Assembly (NCBI GenBank): GCA_949987705.1
Contig: OX465282.1
Coordinates: forward strand, 1,414,501-1,478,500
Direction: 5' to 3'
DNA from: Thereva unica
Lineage: Eukaryota; Arthropoda; Insecta; Diptera; Therevidae
DNA: 64,000 bases
The notes under the pieces are model-generated. The model had not been told where the DNA came from. It saw only the letters and a program-made list of their open reading frames with translations, and ran no database searches. Shown here one piece after another: positions 10,880-23,012 of this stretch (positions within the stretch are counted from its first letter, which is position 1; each line of letters starts with the position of its first letter). A program made the position numbers and the translations under genes.

Positions 10880-11233
10880 GATTGTATTTACGGGCGTAGC
10901 CACAAGCTTTGATTTAGTTAACTGCTAATTAAACTCCTCCTTTCCTTTCTCTATTCCACCCGCTTTGGGAACACAACTATCAAAGCGTGAGCACTCATAA
11001 TCACGAGAATTTCATTACGCTAAAATTCGGCGAGGGCCTTTCCTGTAGTTCTATATTCTAATGGCCTTTTCGCGTGTCGGTGTTACTTGGATCGTACGCC
11101 GCCGCATCCATTCGCGCGTTTGGTTGGCAGATGGCGGCTAAACAATAGAGGCCCCTCTACTCTATAGAGGCCTATCTACTATGGTACTTTCTTTGCGTTC
11201 GCATAACATTTTTTGTGTAGGATTTAGGCATAT

Positions 11234-11948
11234 CTTAAGGTCCCTTTCACACACAGGTCGACGGCAAGCCGAGGCCTGAAAGTTTTCACCTTGAAGCCAA
11301 GTATCTCCACACGCCTCTCCGCTCGCCAACCGAAAAGGGGCCTGCAGTCGCCAAACCAATGGGTTTGTCGTCAGTTTGTGCCTGAAGATCTTGGGTTGTA
11401 GCACGTAAGTTGTTTCAATCGACCTCTTCATACAAAAATTTTTGTAACACTCGAATATTTGTATGAAGAGGTCGACCCCAGAACTTCTATTCTGTCTCAA
11501 GCCATGAATTTACGGCACGAGTTCATGCCGTATCCAGTCGGACCTGAAAGTAAGGCGCGAACTAGGCGCGAAAACCATGCACACTCGTATTCGCGCGAAC
11601 CTTAAGGCACAAACATGTTGGTGCGGAGGCAATATTTTTAATTTTTCCGCATTGTCAGCAAATATGGTGGTCCGTGTATGTCGAAGGTTTTTCCAGTCAC
11701 CAATCTGTTTGTGCCTGTAAAGTTTTCATTGAGGCCACGGACATTTTTGCACTTGAATTAACAACCTGATATGCTAAACTGTCGTCTTCGCCTGTGTGTT
11801 TGTAGGGAATCATGACGTCACCTGCATGTCAGGCGGATATCTGACTGAAGTCCTCATCCCTCAGTTAGACTGAATATTGTGTGCCCTTCATTGGGCCGTG
11901 CCTGGCGATCTGGACTGCCGGCGACTTGTAAGTGAGTAGGGGTCTTTA
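11234..11948. repeat. GGCC-rich TIR repeat, copy 2 (stand-alone, long)
   Basis: The left end TTAAGGTCCCTTTCACACA followed by GGTCGACGGCAAGCCGAGG, and the right end CTGCCGGCGACTTGTAAGTG followed by GGGGTCTTTA, form an imperfect inverted repeat. Internal landmarks shared with the other copies include AACCTGATATGCTAAACTG and CTCAGTTAGACTGA. It is about 715 bp, longer than copy 1, and has no hAT ends around it. The ORF on the minus strand inside it matches no family I recognise. Confidence 0.6.
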
Positions 11949-11999
11949 GTGGAGAAACATTTTTTACTTAATTTAACCCAATTTTCGAGCAATTTGACA

Positions 12000-12114
12000 T
12001 TGTTTCTTGAGGAAAAATATTACGTGATATTTGCCGAGACCCCCTCTCCCCCCACGTGAGATTTGGTGAGATTCTGCTGGACCCCCTCCCCTCACGTAAT
12101 TTATGGACGGCCCC
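12000..12114. repeat. Probable MITE end (truncated)
   Basis: Read on the minus strand from 12114, the sequence starts GGGGCCGTCCATAAATTACG and continues with two G-rich blocks (GGGGAGGGGG and GGGGGGAGAGGGGG), each near a CACGT. This type of terminus is common on short inverted-repeat elements of arthropods. The matching opposite end was not found nearby, so this may be a half element. Confidence 0.35.
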
Positions 12115-15100
12115 TTATGAGATACATATCCTCTTCTTCTATCACAACATTATTCCTTAAAAGCTCACTTCAAACTGAACAGTACGAAAAGCTTACGGTG
12201 GACGATCCCTGTCGCGTGTAGCCGCGTATCTCAGAGCCGCCTGTACCCGCCTGTAGCCGCTCATGTAGCGAAAGCGAGATTCCAGTTTTCGCTACTCTCC
12301 ACAAATAATCCACTTGCTCTTATCCAAAAGGGGATTTACCTGAGCCAATGTGCTTAAAGTTAAGCGTTTCGTCTTTTCTTATTGTAAAAGACAGACAGAA
12401 TTTCTTGTTGATTTATTTCCTCTATCCACCTTTAAAACGCCCTCATTCTACCTTAGCCAGCACAAATCACATAAAAACCAAAAAGTAAATTAATAACAAA
12501 TGTCTGTAGACAATATATGTATATGTCTCTGTATTTTTTTTGTTCGTTGTTGTTATATTAATGATAATAATAAACTCAATTTGTGGCCCACATTTCGAGC
12601 AGTCACACAAATATTATCAGCAATTATTTTTATTTGTATCGCCGCGTTCCCACAGAGCGAGAGAGAAAGGCGAGTTCAAAGGATATAAATCTACAAATAG
12701 TTCCAGGCCATTTGTGCCCAATAATAACTTAACAACGGAAACAAAAGGACGAAAATCACTTCGACCTGATTTCCTCCATTGTCCTATGTGGACCACCCGT
12801 CGGGCCAGGAGGCACACCACCAGGTAATACAAAAAGAGCGAACGAACAAAAAAAAAATGTGGATGTAATGTTAAAACCTCACGTTCAAAAACTTATACCT
12901 GATCGCAACAGGTGAGTTATGATTAATGGCTTTTCTACACCATTTAAGCCATCGTCCTTTCTCCACAATTTCGTGGTCCGGTGGTACTAAATCAAGATAT
13001 GAGTGTAGGTAAAGGGAGTTTTTATAGCCTCGTGTACAAAAAGGAAAAAGATTGTTCAAAATTTTCTTGTTTCCGAGGTTTTTGTTGTTGTTGTTGTTTT
13101 TGTTCATCAAAATGAATTTTCTTGGATTATATTTTTCCCGGAAAAATCGTGATTGTGTAAACGCGGAAAGGAAGTCATGGAAAAGTCATTTTAATCGTAA
13201 AAATGTCATACGGAATCCTTTTGCCAGACATCTTTTAATAGTTGAGTGAGTAAAAGGGATTCACACCCTTTGGGGCTTCAGGGCTGTTTCCCAATTCGAA
13301 GACGGTGTGTTATGACAGTTTTATGGTGTGATAGCAGAATTTCCAGTGATTTATCTACTTCTGGAAATTATCTTGATACCAGAGAATAGATTCTCGGTTT
13401 TTGGGATATATAAACTGTGGTTGCGGTAATAAAAATAACATACACACACTCACACACATCTTTGTCAAGAATATAGATTCTATCTTCCTCGAAATTTATT
13501 TTTATCCAAACCCAAAGCCAGAATCCGAATACCAAAATGGCAAAAACCTGTCACTCATTATAAAGTGCTTTCTAAGATGCGATAAATTTCCTCGTCCATT
13601 TTATTATCCTTGTGAAAGGAGCAACTGAAGGAACCCGATAAATCCTAAACCCACGGGTGTAGGGCAAACCCGCTCAGAGCACACAGAAAGCAAATAGGAA
13701 ACGAAAATAAACAAAAGTTTTGTGAGCGTGTTATGATTTCCTTCCTGCTCCTTTTGCCCATCAAGGATAAAAATAAAATAAAAACAAAAACAAAAAAATA
13801 AGGACAACAAAAAAGGGTTCACAGTTGGCAACGAACCAGCCAACAACATTCTGAAATAATTGTTTCACAATTGTAGAAAGGGCCACAACTTTACTATCTA
13901 GCAGAGAAAGGAGATTCCTTTTACTTTGGCTCCTTTGGAACGGCAACCGATCCTAGGGGGCAAAGGGGGGCTGGCCAAGGGCAGGCTATTCTTGGGGATG
14001 ATTTTCAATTTAATTTTCTATCTCCTTCTATCTGGCAGCAATCAAGCGAACAACAATGCCCGAATTTGGTTTAAAATATCCTGCGGAAACGAACCATTCA
14101 CGAAGTCCTTCTTTTTCCTGGCCAGCACAAATGGACATGAAATGAACAAAACCGATTCTGATGACCGTTGATGGGCGCCTATTTGGTAAGTAAACAGAAA
14201 TCAGTGAAAAGGGTTCTTAGGGATCGGTCACTTGGCGATGATGATTGCTCATGGATGGGAACGGTGGTGGTTGGTGAATTGAAGTGGATAGACCCGAAAG
14301 GTGATTTTATATTGGGGATAAAGGGAATGTAATATAGAAAAGGGTGCACGGAGCTTCCTTGTGGGAGATAAAGGGCGAACCTATTTGTGATTATTGTTTT
14401 TATATATGTGGGTGAAGTTTTTGCTTATAAAGAGCGGATGGCAAATTTGGGATAATTGCAAAAGGCCCGAGTATGATTGGGTGGCGAATTTGGATTATCC
14501 TTATTTGTCCTGATTGTGTTTTTGTTTTTCCAAGAGGCGGGCGCTTGTCAGCCAGCGTCTTTCATACACCTCGGCTTTTAATGAATCTTTTGTGTATCTC
14601 CTACAATAATCGTTTATTCAAGATCTGAACTTAAGCTGAATAAACCATTGGAACGATAGATGCAGCATGAATATAACATGTAGTAAGTCCTGCCATACGC
14701 TGACAAAACATATAAAACTACGTCATTCCTTTTATGTGAAAGTCTCAGCTCAGCAGTCTGTTGTTCACTTAAGGTCGATCTATACGTCATATCCGTGTCG
14801 TGTCCGGCGACTTCAGTGCAGTACCGGGAACAACAGTGAAACAAAAAATATTGGTTCGATATAATTCCTTGCAATCAAATTGGAAAAGGCGCGACATGTT
14901 CCCAAACTTGCGATGCAGTGGGGTACCGACGATCTCAGTACTTTTCAGGCATCCGTGAAAAAAAAAAATACGTTACCACCGATATTTTTAATTCAGCCCG
15001 GACGTGAAACAAATATATGCAAATTAAATACAACGGAACATTTTATAAGAATTCAACAGTTTGAAATACACTCAAACTCGTTTGTGTGCGGCGTCTTCCC

Positions 15101-16019
15101 GAAGAGTCCAATTGGGACGAATCCACTCTCTCCACGCTGAATTCCATGTTGCACTTGAGATCAATGTCCAAATTTCAAAACGAAAATATCAGATACCATT
15201 AAATATTGACCTCTGATACGGAAAAGAAGGTGCTGCATGAATGTCAGTGAAAAATTCATTACTGAAGTCACTGACACGGAAAGCATCGGCAAAGTGGCGT
15301 TATGGATTTGCGTGGATCAACCTTTATCCGTATTCGTCGCAATTTCCTTGGCGATTTAGCCGCCTTTTATTTTGGCCGCCTGCGTGCTGCACACGCAATA
15401 AACGCTAGTCAGGCACGGCGCCATAAAAGGGTGATTAATGACGATTAGCAGCGTCACGTACAGTTGAAAAGTTTGAAGACGCAGAACTGGAGATATTACT
15501 GAAAGAAGATCCATGTGATATGCCATCATTGGGAGTGACTAAACAAGCCATTTCCCAATTTTTGGGAATGAGAGTAAAAAATACTTGAAGTTCAAGCCTA
15601 GAGGACGTCGTTTTTTAGCTCGTGCTCGTCGTCTGATCAACGACAAAGAAGACACGGTTTGTGCATCGTATTGTCGGCAGACAAGCCAAACATCTATTCT
15701 GTTTGACGGGACTAGTATCGCGTGGTGTTTTACTAGGTGCTGCATCAGCTTCACCTGGTTCAGGAGCTCACTACCGAACACAACTAATGCATTTGAGTCA
15801 AGGTTTAAACGGCCTCAGATTCAGAGTGATTTTGTGACATGTTTTTTGAAAGCAATGTGGAGACAGCTCTTATGGTGACACCTGCGGCCAAGTTAGGTCT
15901 ATTGTGTACATACCTCACTAAAGGAGAGACCACCGGCCTTCAGGACGAAGGCAAGAAGGTCTTTCGTTTAAGAAGACCGGACTTGAGCGGAGCTCATAAG
16001 CTCCCCTGGTTAACTTTCT
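12115..16019. other. Long AT-rich intergenic stretch
   Basis: No gene is supportable here. It holds low-complexity patches, such as a (GTT)n run near 13080 and A-rich tracts near 13770-13810. A GTAATA-type donor-like site follows a Gly/Pro-rich reading frame near 12790-12822, too short to call an exon. The ORFs on both strands are short and unlike any family I know. Confidence 0.4.
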
Positions 16020-16925
16020 TCTTCTAAGCCAGACCAGAGCAAGGCATTCACAGAGAAAATGTGTAAAAGCGTCATCGTCTTCCATGCAGAGCCCACATTC
16101 TGTTTCTTGAGACAGTTGTAGCTTATAGAAGCGACACCGCAGCCCTAAGGCTGGGACTGATTTCCAGTAGGCTAGGTGTAGCCCCTTAATCCACTTCTCT
16201 ATCAGGGACTTGGAGCTGGACTCGTGAACTCTGCCTCATTGCCCTCGATTCCTCGGCCCAGCAAAGCAAGACCTTATTTCTTCTGGTCAGGCTCTGCAGT
16301 TCGTCGAAACACCCTGCCACTATTTTGGAGGAAAACTTCCACGTTGAGAGTGCCTTTTAACCCTTTTTCAGGAGTGAGCTTAGCGCAGGTCTCAATGGCC
16401 TATAATTTCAGTCTAGAAAACAGAGAGCCACTTAGGTACCCATTGCAATCGAGAACTTGCAGTTGGGTGTTCCATCTTTGACCCGTCGGTAGCCAGTAGG
16501 GATTTTGTGGATCCCCAGAAAGGATATATTCCTCCCTGAAAATATTTGGTATATCGTTAAGGATATCCATGTGTCCTTTGACTGTATAGGACCGGGCAGT
16601 TGAATGAGATCTGAAGTTTCCACATAAAGATATGCCATGGGGTCAATCCTGGTCCGCATGGCCCCAGTAATGGAGAGGCAAGCAAGCCGTTATAGTTTGC
16701 TGCACTTGAAGATCGGCTCTTTAGTCTTGGGTCACCAGACTGCAGCGGCATAAGTGATCGCAGCTTTAACGATCGTATTGTACATCTAGTAAATCACTTA
16801 TGCTGTACGACCTCATGCTTTACCCAAAAGCCTTTTGCATGCCGATATGACCCTAGTGGCTTTACTGATGGGGTGGTCCAGTTGAGCGTTACAGTTCAGT
16901 CTCTTGTCTAGCTTTACTCGCGATA
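16020..16925 (-). pseudogene. LOA-type LINE ORF2 C-terminal remnant
   Basis: On the minus strand, about 16920-16640 reads LDKRLNCNAQLDHPISKAT, then a decayed WMYNTIVKAAITYAAAVW, then ACLSITGAMRT. This is the RT thumb/connection region typical of LOA-like LINEs. At about 16130-16025 it reads CGLCMEDDDAFTHFLCEC, a C-x2-C-x8-H-x4-C zinc motif that normally follows the RNase H domain. Frameshifts and stops separate the pieces, and the RNase H between them is hard to follow. Confidence 0.65.
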
Positions 16926-19780
16926 TTTGGGTACTGAATTTGAACAATCACCTGTGAAACCCTGGATGCAAAAGGAACCTAGGTTTACTTTGTAGCATTT
17001 CGAAAACGGTGTCAGGGCAGCGTTATTCTACAGATACCTGCCTTCCGTATACGACCTGTTCCGATCGATGAGACATGGTATAGCTAAGTATAACTTCCGT
17101 TCCTACGAAGAGACCAAAAATTGGGTGCATTTGTCGATCGCCTAAAAATAAGAAGAGCAGTTTTTTGGACGAGGAATCCACGAATCTGTGAGAAAGAGGT
17201 AAGCAATTTTCGACCAATAAAACCTCAACTTCTAAAGAAAAAAGGGGAGAAGAGCTTGACTGGTGAAGATTATTCCGCCAAAAAAAGAATTCCAAGAACG
17301 AATAATGCCCGAAAATAAGAGCTGTGCGAGTGGACCGAAATTTAGGATATCTGATCCCTAGAAAAATGCAAGGGCCAAACTCCAGTAGACCGACCTTGCC
17401 GACCAATGTCAACTATCTTCCTGGCGTTCTTCATTTAGCCTTATGTTTCAGAGATTAGGATGTGGAATTTTAAGTCACTAAAACCAATTCTTTTATCTAA
17501 CTTCAAATCTCCAGGCGAGAGTGTGAGAGCGAGCTCGATGAGTTATTTAAACCATGGCTCGGAGAATTCCCCTAGGGGTACCTACTTAGAGTTCCTCCTA
17601 GTGAATAAGAATTTCGTCGTCCTTTTCATCTAGTTTCATATAGCCCCTGACTGCACCAGGTCCAGTACATTTTCGGCGCTACTTGCATACAGTCCTATAT
17701 GGAGTGAGTCTCTGTCATCATAAAGCGGAAGGTTGCAAGTTCTTTGTTTCGATATACCTCAGCAAGTAGTTATTATTACCACCCAATATTTGAAGGTATG
17801 CTCTTCAGCCTTATGTTCGCTCAAAAACTAAGTAAGATCATAGATCACTGCTCCACGATCACTATCGGTCCAACTCCTCACATTTGGCATAACTCTATGT
17901 GTCTTGCGACTCTTAAGAATATCATCCCAACTTGTCTGTTATTACTTGATACATTGGTAGGTATCACGCTGTTTGTCTTTGGACGATCTTGTTTTCCGAT
18001 TTGTATAGATCAGTCTAGTCTCGTCTATTCAATTTTGATGCTTTGATTCATTCACTTAAATGTAAAAAAGTATCTCTGTTATTCTGCAGACTCTTTCCTT
18101 TGGCGGATTTATAAGATTAGCGTGCAGACCGTCGTGTACGCCAAAAACAGAACGATAACTTTATGGGGTAAGTTTATGACAGTTCACAGAACGAAAGAAC
18201 AAGATATTAACATAAACGTCATCAAGAGAAGCGCTTTTGTTTCCAGTAGGTAATTTAAAGGTCTAGAGTTTCAGCGATTGATCCTTTTCAGGTCGAAGAT
18301 GTAGTTTCACTGGGGCAGCCAAATATTTGGATTTGTACTTCGAGGATGTTTTATGAATTCGTCTATATTTGCCAGTAATGAAATATCGAAGCGATCTTTT
18401 ATTTGGAGCGTAACGATCATACCCTAACAAAAGAGGATTTCTTTTTGTAGGTCAGGATCAGAGGTCCCAACCAAGGCTTTTCTCGATTTTTTTTTAGAAA
18501 TTTGTAGACCCATAACACGAAACATTTGGCTAAGTTAATTTATAATAATTTCAAAATATAATACCTGACCACCATCTACCCACATTGAATATAATCATAC
18601 CCTCGATACCCACTGCTCGCTGACCATTTGTCAGTTACGCCCTTTATTTGCAATAAAGAGAGCCGCCGCCAACAAAGCGATCATATAAGTTCACCAAAAA
18701 CGGATCGCATTGCATCCGTCGTCGCTCCTCTATTCATCCATAATGACCACAGCCTCGATCTCTTACCGATCTGCAAAACTGCAGCCAACAAAAGAAAATC
18801 CTTTTTTTGTTTTGTAAAATCCTTAAAAATTAAAAGAGGATTCGTGCAGACCGATCGGAAACCTTTAAGGGACTTACCTGCATTTTGTGGCCAAAAATAG
18901 GATTTGGCACTAACAAAAGACGATCGTGTTCTGGCTGAAAATTTAATTTTACCAAAGGCATTTCTCAAGGATAATACAAAAGGATAACTGAAAGGAGCAA
19001 TCTTCTTGCCTCTTATGCTGGAAACTTCTGAAGATTGTTGGCTGCTGATAGGCAACTTGAAAGGACGAATTGAAAGATCATATATATATGGAAGAAGGAC
19101 ATCTGCTGCTATTTTAGATGCCGTCTGCTGTCCACATCACAGTGGTAACGAGACTCATTGTTAGGGTGCTTTTGTTAATGCGGAATTTCATGGTACTTAC
19201 AATTGATTTTTTTCGGGGTTTTTAATTTTAAGAAAGGAATAAAGGTTGTATGATTTGCTGTTAAATTTGTGCAGGAGTAGCTGCCTTGCCTCTCTAAATA
19301 AGATGTATTTTGTTGACAATAACCCAAGTTCAAGGTGGTCTTTGATGTGTTCATTACTGCTGTGCAATATTGGGTTTTAGAAACTGCACAAAAGGGCCAC
19401 AGAAGATGGCAATAAAATATGGTTCTCGGAATATATTGACTGGAGTTGAGGCCAATTTGAAATGTTTCTTCCTTCTTTGTCCGTGCCTGGTGTCTCCATC
19501 GATATCTGTATTGTTCTAGTTCACATCCCAACAGTGCCAATATCGATGAGAGAATTGATGTGGTCATTTTTGAGTATGGGTTCTATGGTAGATCGTAGCA
19601 TTGATGAATCAATCGGTTACAAAAAAGCGGTAAACAGCTGAAAGTGAACGTTTCTTCAGCATTTTATTAGTGCACAGCTATTCATATGCACAACCCTTTT
19701 CATCAAGCCACAATGATACCGAACTTTCAACAGGATTCCAGCGGGAATAAAGAAAGACGTGGTAAAAGAATACGCTACAC
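16926..19780. other. Intergenic, possible very old LINE traces
   Basis: No gene is supportable. On the minus strand near 17720-17640 a stretch reads LYDDRDSLHIGLYASSAENV, which could be an eroded RT active-site region, but the alignment is too poor to call. Longer ORFs at 17023-17412 (minus), 17744-18046 (plus) and 18681-19055 (minus) match nothing I recognise. Confidence 0.35.
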
Positions 19781-19842
19781 CAGCCAGCGGTCGGCAACCT
19801 ATGGCACGCGTGCCACTAGATGACACGCGAGAAGATCTGTGA

Positions 19843-20015
19843 TAGGGATGAGCAAACACAAGAACAAGACAAGACTAATCTAGTCTTGTTCTTAATCTTG
19901 TTCTTGTTCAGTCTGTCTTGTTCTTGCAAGCATAACTAAGTCTTGTTCTTGGTCTTGCTAAGTGTGCAAGAATAGGACAAGACTGCAAGAACAAGACCAT
20001 TTTTGCTCATCACTA
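19843..20015. mobile_element. 173-bp hAT-type MITE built of GTCTTGTTCTTG repeats
   Basis: The ends TAGGGATGAGCAAAC and TTTTTGCTCATCACTA form a terminal inverted repeat. It is flanked by a perfect 8-bp duplication, ATCTGTGA, at 19835-19842 and 20016-20023. The interior is almost entirely the 12-mer GTCTTGTTCTTG and its inverse, arranged so that the element can fold on itself. It inserted into hAT copy B after that copy formed. Confidence 0.88.
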
Positions 20016-20226
20016 ATCTGTGACGGCACGCTACACTCGACAATCCCGTTGGAGTGCCTTTTCATATTCATGCGCCGCAAATGCTATAGAAGCATGCGTA
20101 CTTGCTACTTTGATACATAAGTACGTATCAGAGTTCACAGACGTGCATAAACACTACATAAGGAATATACCTTACCGCAGCCGTCGGAGACACAGTTCAC
20201 TCGATCGTTGTTATAAAAACCCCCAT

Positions 20227-20550
20227 TCACTCAATCACATACGGGCCGCCGGCAGGCCGTGGCCTGAAGGTTTCTCGCCTTGAGGTCAAGCATCATCACA
20301 TACTCACCGATCCACTGGATGGCGCCTGCAGACCAGGAAAACTGCCAAAAATCTTTATGTTTGTGGGTATTTATCGTCAGTCCGGGCCTGAAGATTTGAA
20401 CTTCTATTCAGTCTGAAGTTTTCGTTGAAACCTTGAAGATTTTTTCACTTGAATTAATAACCTGTCACGCTAAACTGTCGTCTTCGCCTCTGTATATGTA
20501 GGGGATCATGAATTTCGACTGAGTAATGTGTGGTCTTGATCTTGGATGGT
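20227..20550. repeat. GGCC-rich TIR repeat, copy 3 (inside hAT copy B)
   Basis: It starts CACATACGGGCCGCCGGCAG with GGCCGTGGCCTGAAGG and shares long blocks with copy 1 (ATCGTCAGTCCGGGCCTGAA, AACCTGTCACGCTAAACTG). The right end is worn. It occupies the same relative place within hAT copy B as copy 1 does in hAT copy A. Confidence 0.6.
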
Positions 20551-20834
20551 TTTTTTGTGGCACGCTTAATGTGCATTAGTTTTAATTATCTGTTTTGTGG
20601 CACGCATTTGCATTCGGGTTGCCAATAGCTGCGCTACATAATAAAAATAGTTCTTCATTGTTCTTCGTTATAAATTTAAATATTTTTATCATACTTATAT
20701 ATGAGTTGGAGTTGGAGTCGGAGTCGGAGGAAAAACATGAGAGTCGTAGTCGATGTTTTCTTTCTGAGGTCGACCCCAGAGCTCTGGTTTTATAATAGAA
20801 TAAAATAGTTACCCCGTTGAACCTCCGTTACCTG

Positions 20835-21275
20835 GGTTGAACCTAGTCATAGTTCAACCCAGGTTCATCCTGGGTTCAACCCAGTCATAAAGGGATGTTC
20901 AGAAATTGGGTCCACTCAACCCAGCTCAGCTCTCCTACCTGGATTGAGTTGATATTTCGCCTCATAATCGCGGGTTGAGTTAAAATTGGGTTGAAGTGGC
21001 ATTTGTTTTGTTTGTATACCATCCGTGAAGCCCGCTTTCGGCGTTAGTTTTGTGTTCGGTGTTTTTTCAAGAACAGGAACAAAAAATTATTTCGTTCTGA
21101 ATATTTACGTATCTCTAAATGAGAATTTCGAGAATTTCACACAAAATTTTGAGGTTATGTTTTGATATCAGTTCAACTCTATTTTAACCTAGAGTGATTT
21201 CAACTCGACATCATATACGGTGGTCGAAATTTCAACTCAACCTCGACTCAACTATTCAACCTAGTCATAAAGGGG
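20835..21275 (+). repeat. Interspersed repeat with CAACCYAGTCATAAAGGG ends, copy 1
   Basis: It shares about 400 bp with 31085-31493, for example GGGTCCACTCAACCCA, GGCGTTAGTTTTGTGTT and TTATTTCGTTCTGAAT. The block TTCAACCCAGTCATAAAGGG near the left and TTCAACCTAGTCATAAAGGG at the right are in the same direction, so the ends are direct, not inverted. The left part also contains small palindromes of TGGGTTGAAC / GTTCAACCCA. No coding capacity is present. Confidence 0.7.
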
Positions 21276-23012
21276 GTAAGTGTAATTTAACTGCATCGAA
21301 ATTGAAACTCTAGTGACTAGATCTGACTTAGGAAATAAACATGAATCAATCAAACAAATTGGGATCTGCATTTGTCTAGTTTCTCCTAACAAGGCCCTGT
21401 TCAGAGGCAATCCAAAATTAATTTCAATACATCCACATCAGACCACCCAAAAAATTGTATTCCATAATTGGTTAATATACCACAAAAACCCAAAAAAAAA
21501 CTAAAAATCCTCCCAATCCTCCAGGGATCAATAATTTTTCCCACAGAAATTGAATATATAGTAGTCAACCTGACTGGATCTAATTAGTTGTAACAAGCTT
21601 CGTAAAAATAGAACGCGCTGCGGCTAGATACCCTGGCACAAGGCGCATTCTCATTTCGGGACAAAATAGAGGACAGAGACGGGATGGGAATCCCAGCCCA
21701 GAAGATTGGTGGCGGCCATAACTCATCTTAGTCAGGAGGATAATAAATGGACGGAATAATTCAAATTCTGATAGTTTACGATGTTGTCTGCACTAAAACA
21801 AACACTCCATCTCGAAATAGATTAACTCCCGTCACCCTTTTCATCCCGGGATAGGGATGGCGGTGTTGTTGTTGTTGGTGCATTTCAAATCAATTTAATC
21901 CGTGATTTGATTTAATTGAGGTTTTCAGTTTTGAATATATTTTTTTGAGCTCTAATGAGGGTGCCCCAATCGTGTGCACCACCACCACATATTCTGACAT
22001 AAACTAGACTCTGTTCTGCTGGATATGGATGGTAACTTGATATTAGGATGAGATTCTAATGACCCGATGGGATCCTCACTTAACCATAATTCGATATGCT
22101 GGCTGTCGGTATGTGTTCTATCATGGACCAGATAAAGGATTCTGTTGCGCTGTGGACAAAGGCAATGTGAAAAGTTGTTGATTTTCCCGATAAATTGATG
22201 GATTGACCGTGGCCACTTAACCTGAATGAAGCCTTTTCAAAATGTAAGCGGATTAAGAATTTTGAGTAGGGTTCTTTCTGGACTCTTCGGTTTTTTAAAG
22301 GAAGGCATATTTTGGAAGTCGAAGATTTTGTTGACTAGTCATGTTACTTTGGAAATTGATTTTTTTTTTCGAAAATTATAGAGTTTTAAGCACAGTTTAA
22401 CAAGAAAAACCCAGAATACAGTGAATTGTGTCCATGAGACAGCAGAATTCGTCTAGATGTAAAAATAAAAAATTGCGAGCCCGCTTTTAGTTGAGGGGCT
22501 CTTATGAAAACATTCCATGAAGACAGCTTGTTGGTACCCTCAAGACTGCAGCAAAATTTTTTAGATAACCAAAAGGGCGGCAGTTGATGAAAACCACTGA
22601 GAAACGTTGTTTCTCTGCAAAATACTTCGAGCTAAACTTATGTTACAGCCCTTGCATCCCGTCTCCAAGATCGCGTTGACTTCGCTGAACTACCCTACAT
22701 CCAGGACTCGCAAACCATGCACCAAGAACTTGCAGATGACTTGACGATAGGAAGCGCATCACTCGAACTAAGACGTTTGATTGCGTGACGAGTTGCTACT
22801 GGTGTTACCTGTTCGGACGGTGCTACCACCTTCCACTGCGATCGCGATGCGAAAATGGAAGGAATTCAGTAACAAAATTGCGTGACTTTCTAGGAAGTCA
22901 CGGAAAACTCCTTGGTGTGAAGATACTGGGAAACAATAGTAAAGACGGCGAAGAAGGCTCTAAACGCAGCTATCGACAGAGTCTTCTTATGTATCTAAGG
23001 ATGAGTTACATA
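21276..23012. other. Intergenic, nothing recognised
   Basis: Short ORFs only. A GC-richer stretch at about 22640-22980 could be an old coding fragment, but its frames are broken and I cannot match it to a family. Confidence 0.4.

Larger units (their letters stand above)
19781..20631. mobile_element. Non-autonomous hAT-type element, copy B
   Basis: The left end CAGCGGTCGGCAACCTATGG (from 19785) and right end GGGTTGCCAATAGCTG (to 20631) form the same inverted repeat as copy A. Flanks CGCTACAC (19773-19780) and CGCTACAT (20632-20639) match at 7 of 8 positions. Inside are a complete MITE (19843-20015) and the GGCC-rich repeat (20227-20550). The subterminal block TGGCACGC recurs several times near the right end, as in copy A. 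No transposase is present. Confidence 0.75.

Noticed and set aside
12777..12822. Gly/Pro-rich mini-exon ending at a GTAATA donor
   Set aside because: Only about 15 codons, no acceptor or conserved partner exon visible.
17744..18046. 100-codon hydrophobic ORF as a membrane protein
   Set aside because: The AT-rich context makes hydrophobic chance ORFs likely, and the opposite strand shows weak LINE-like traces instead.
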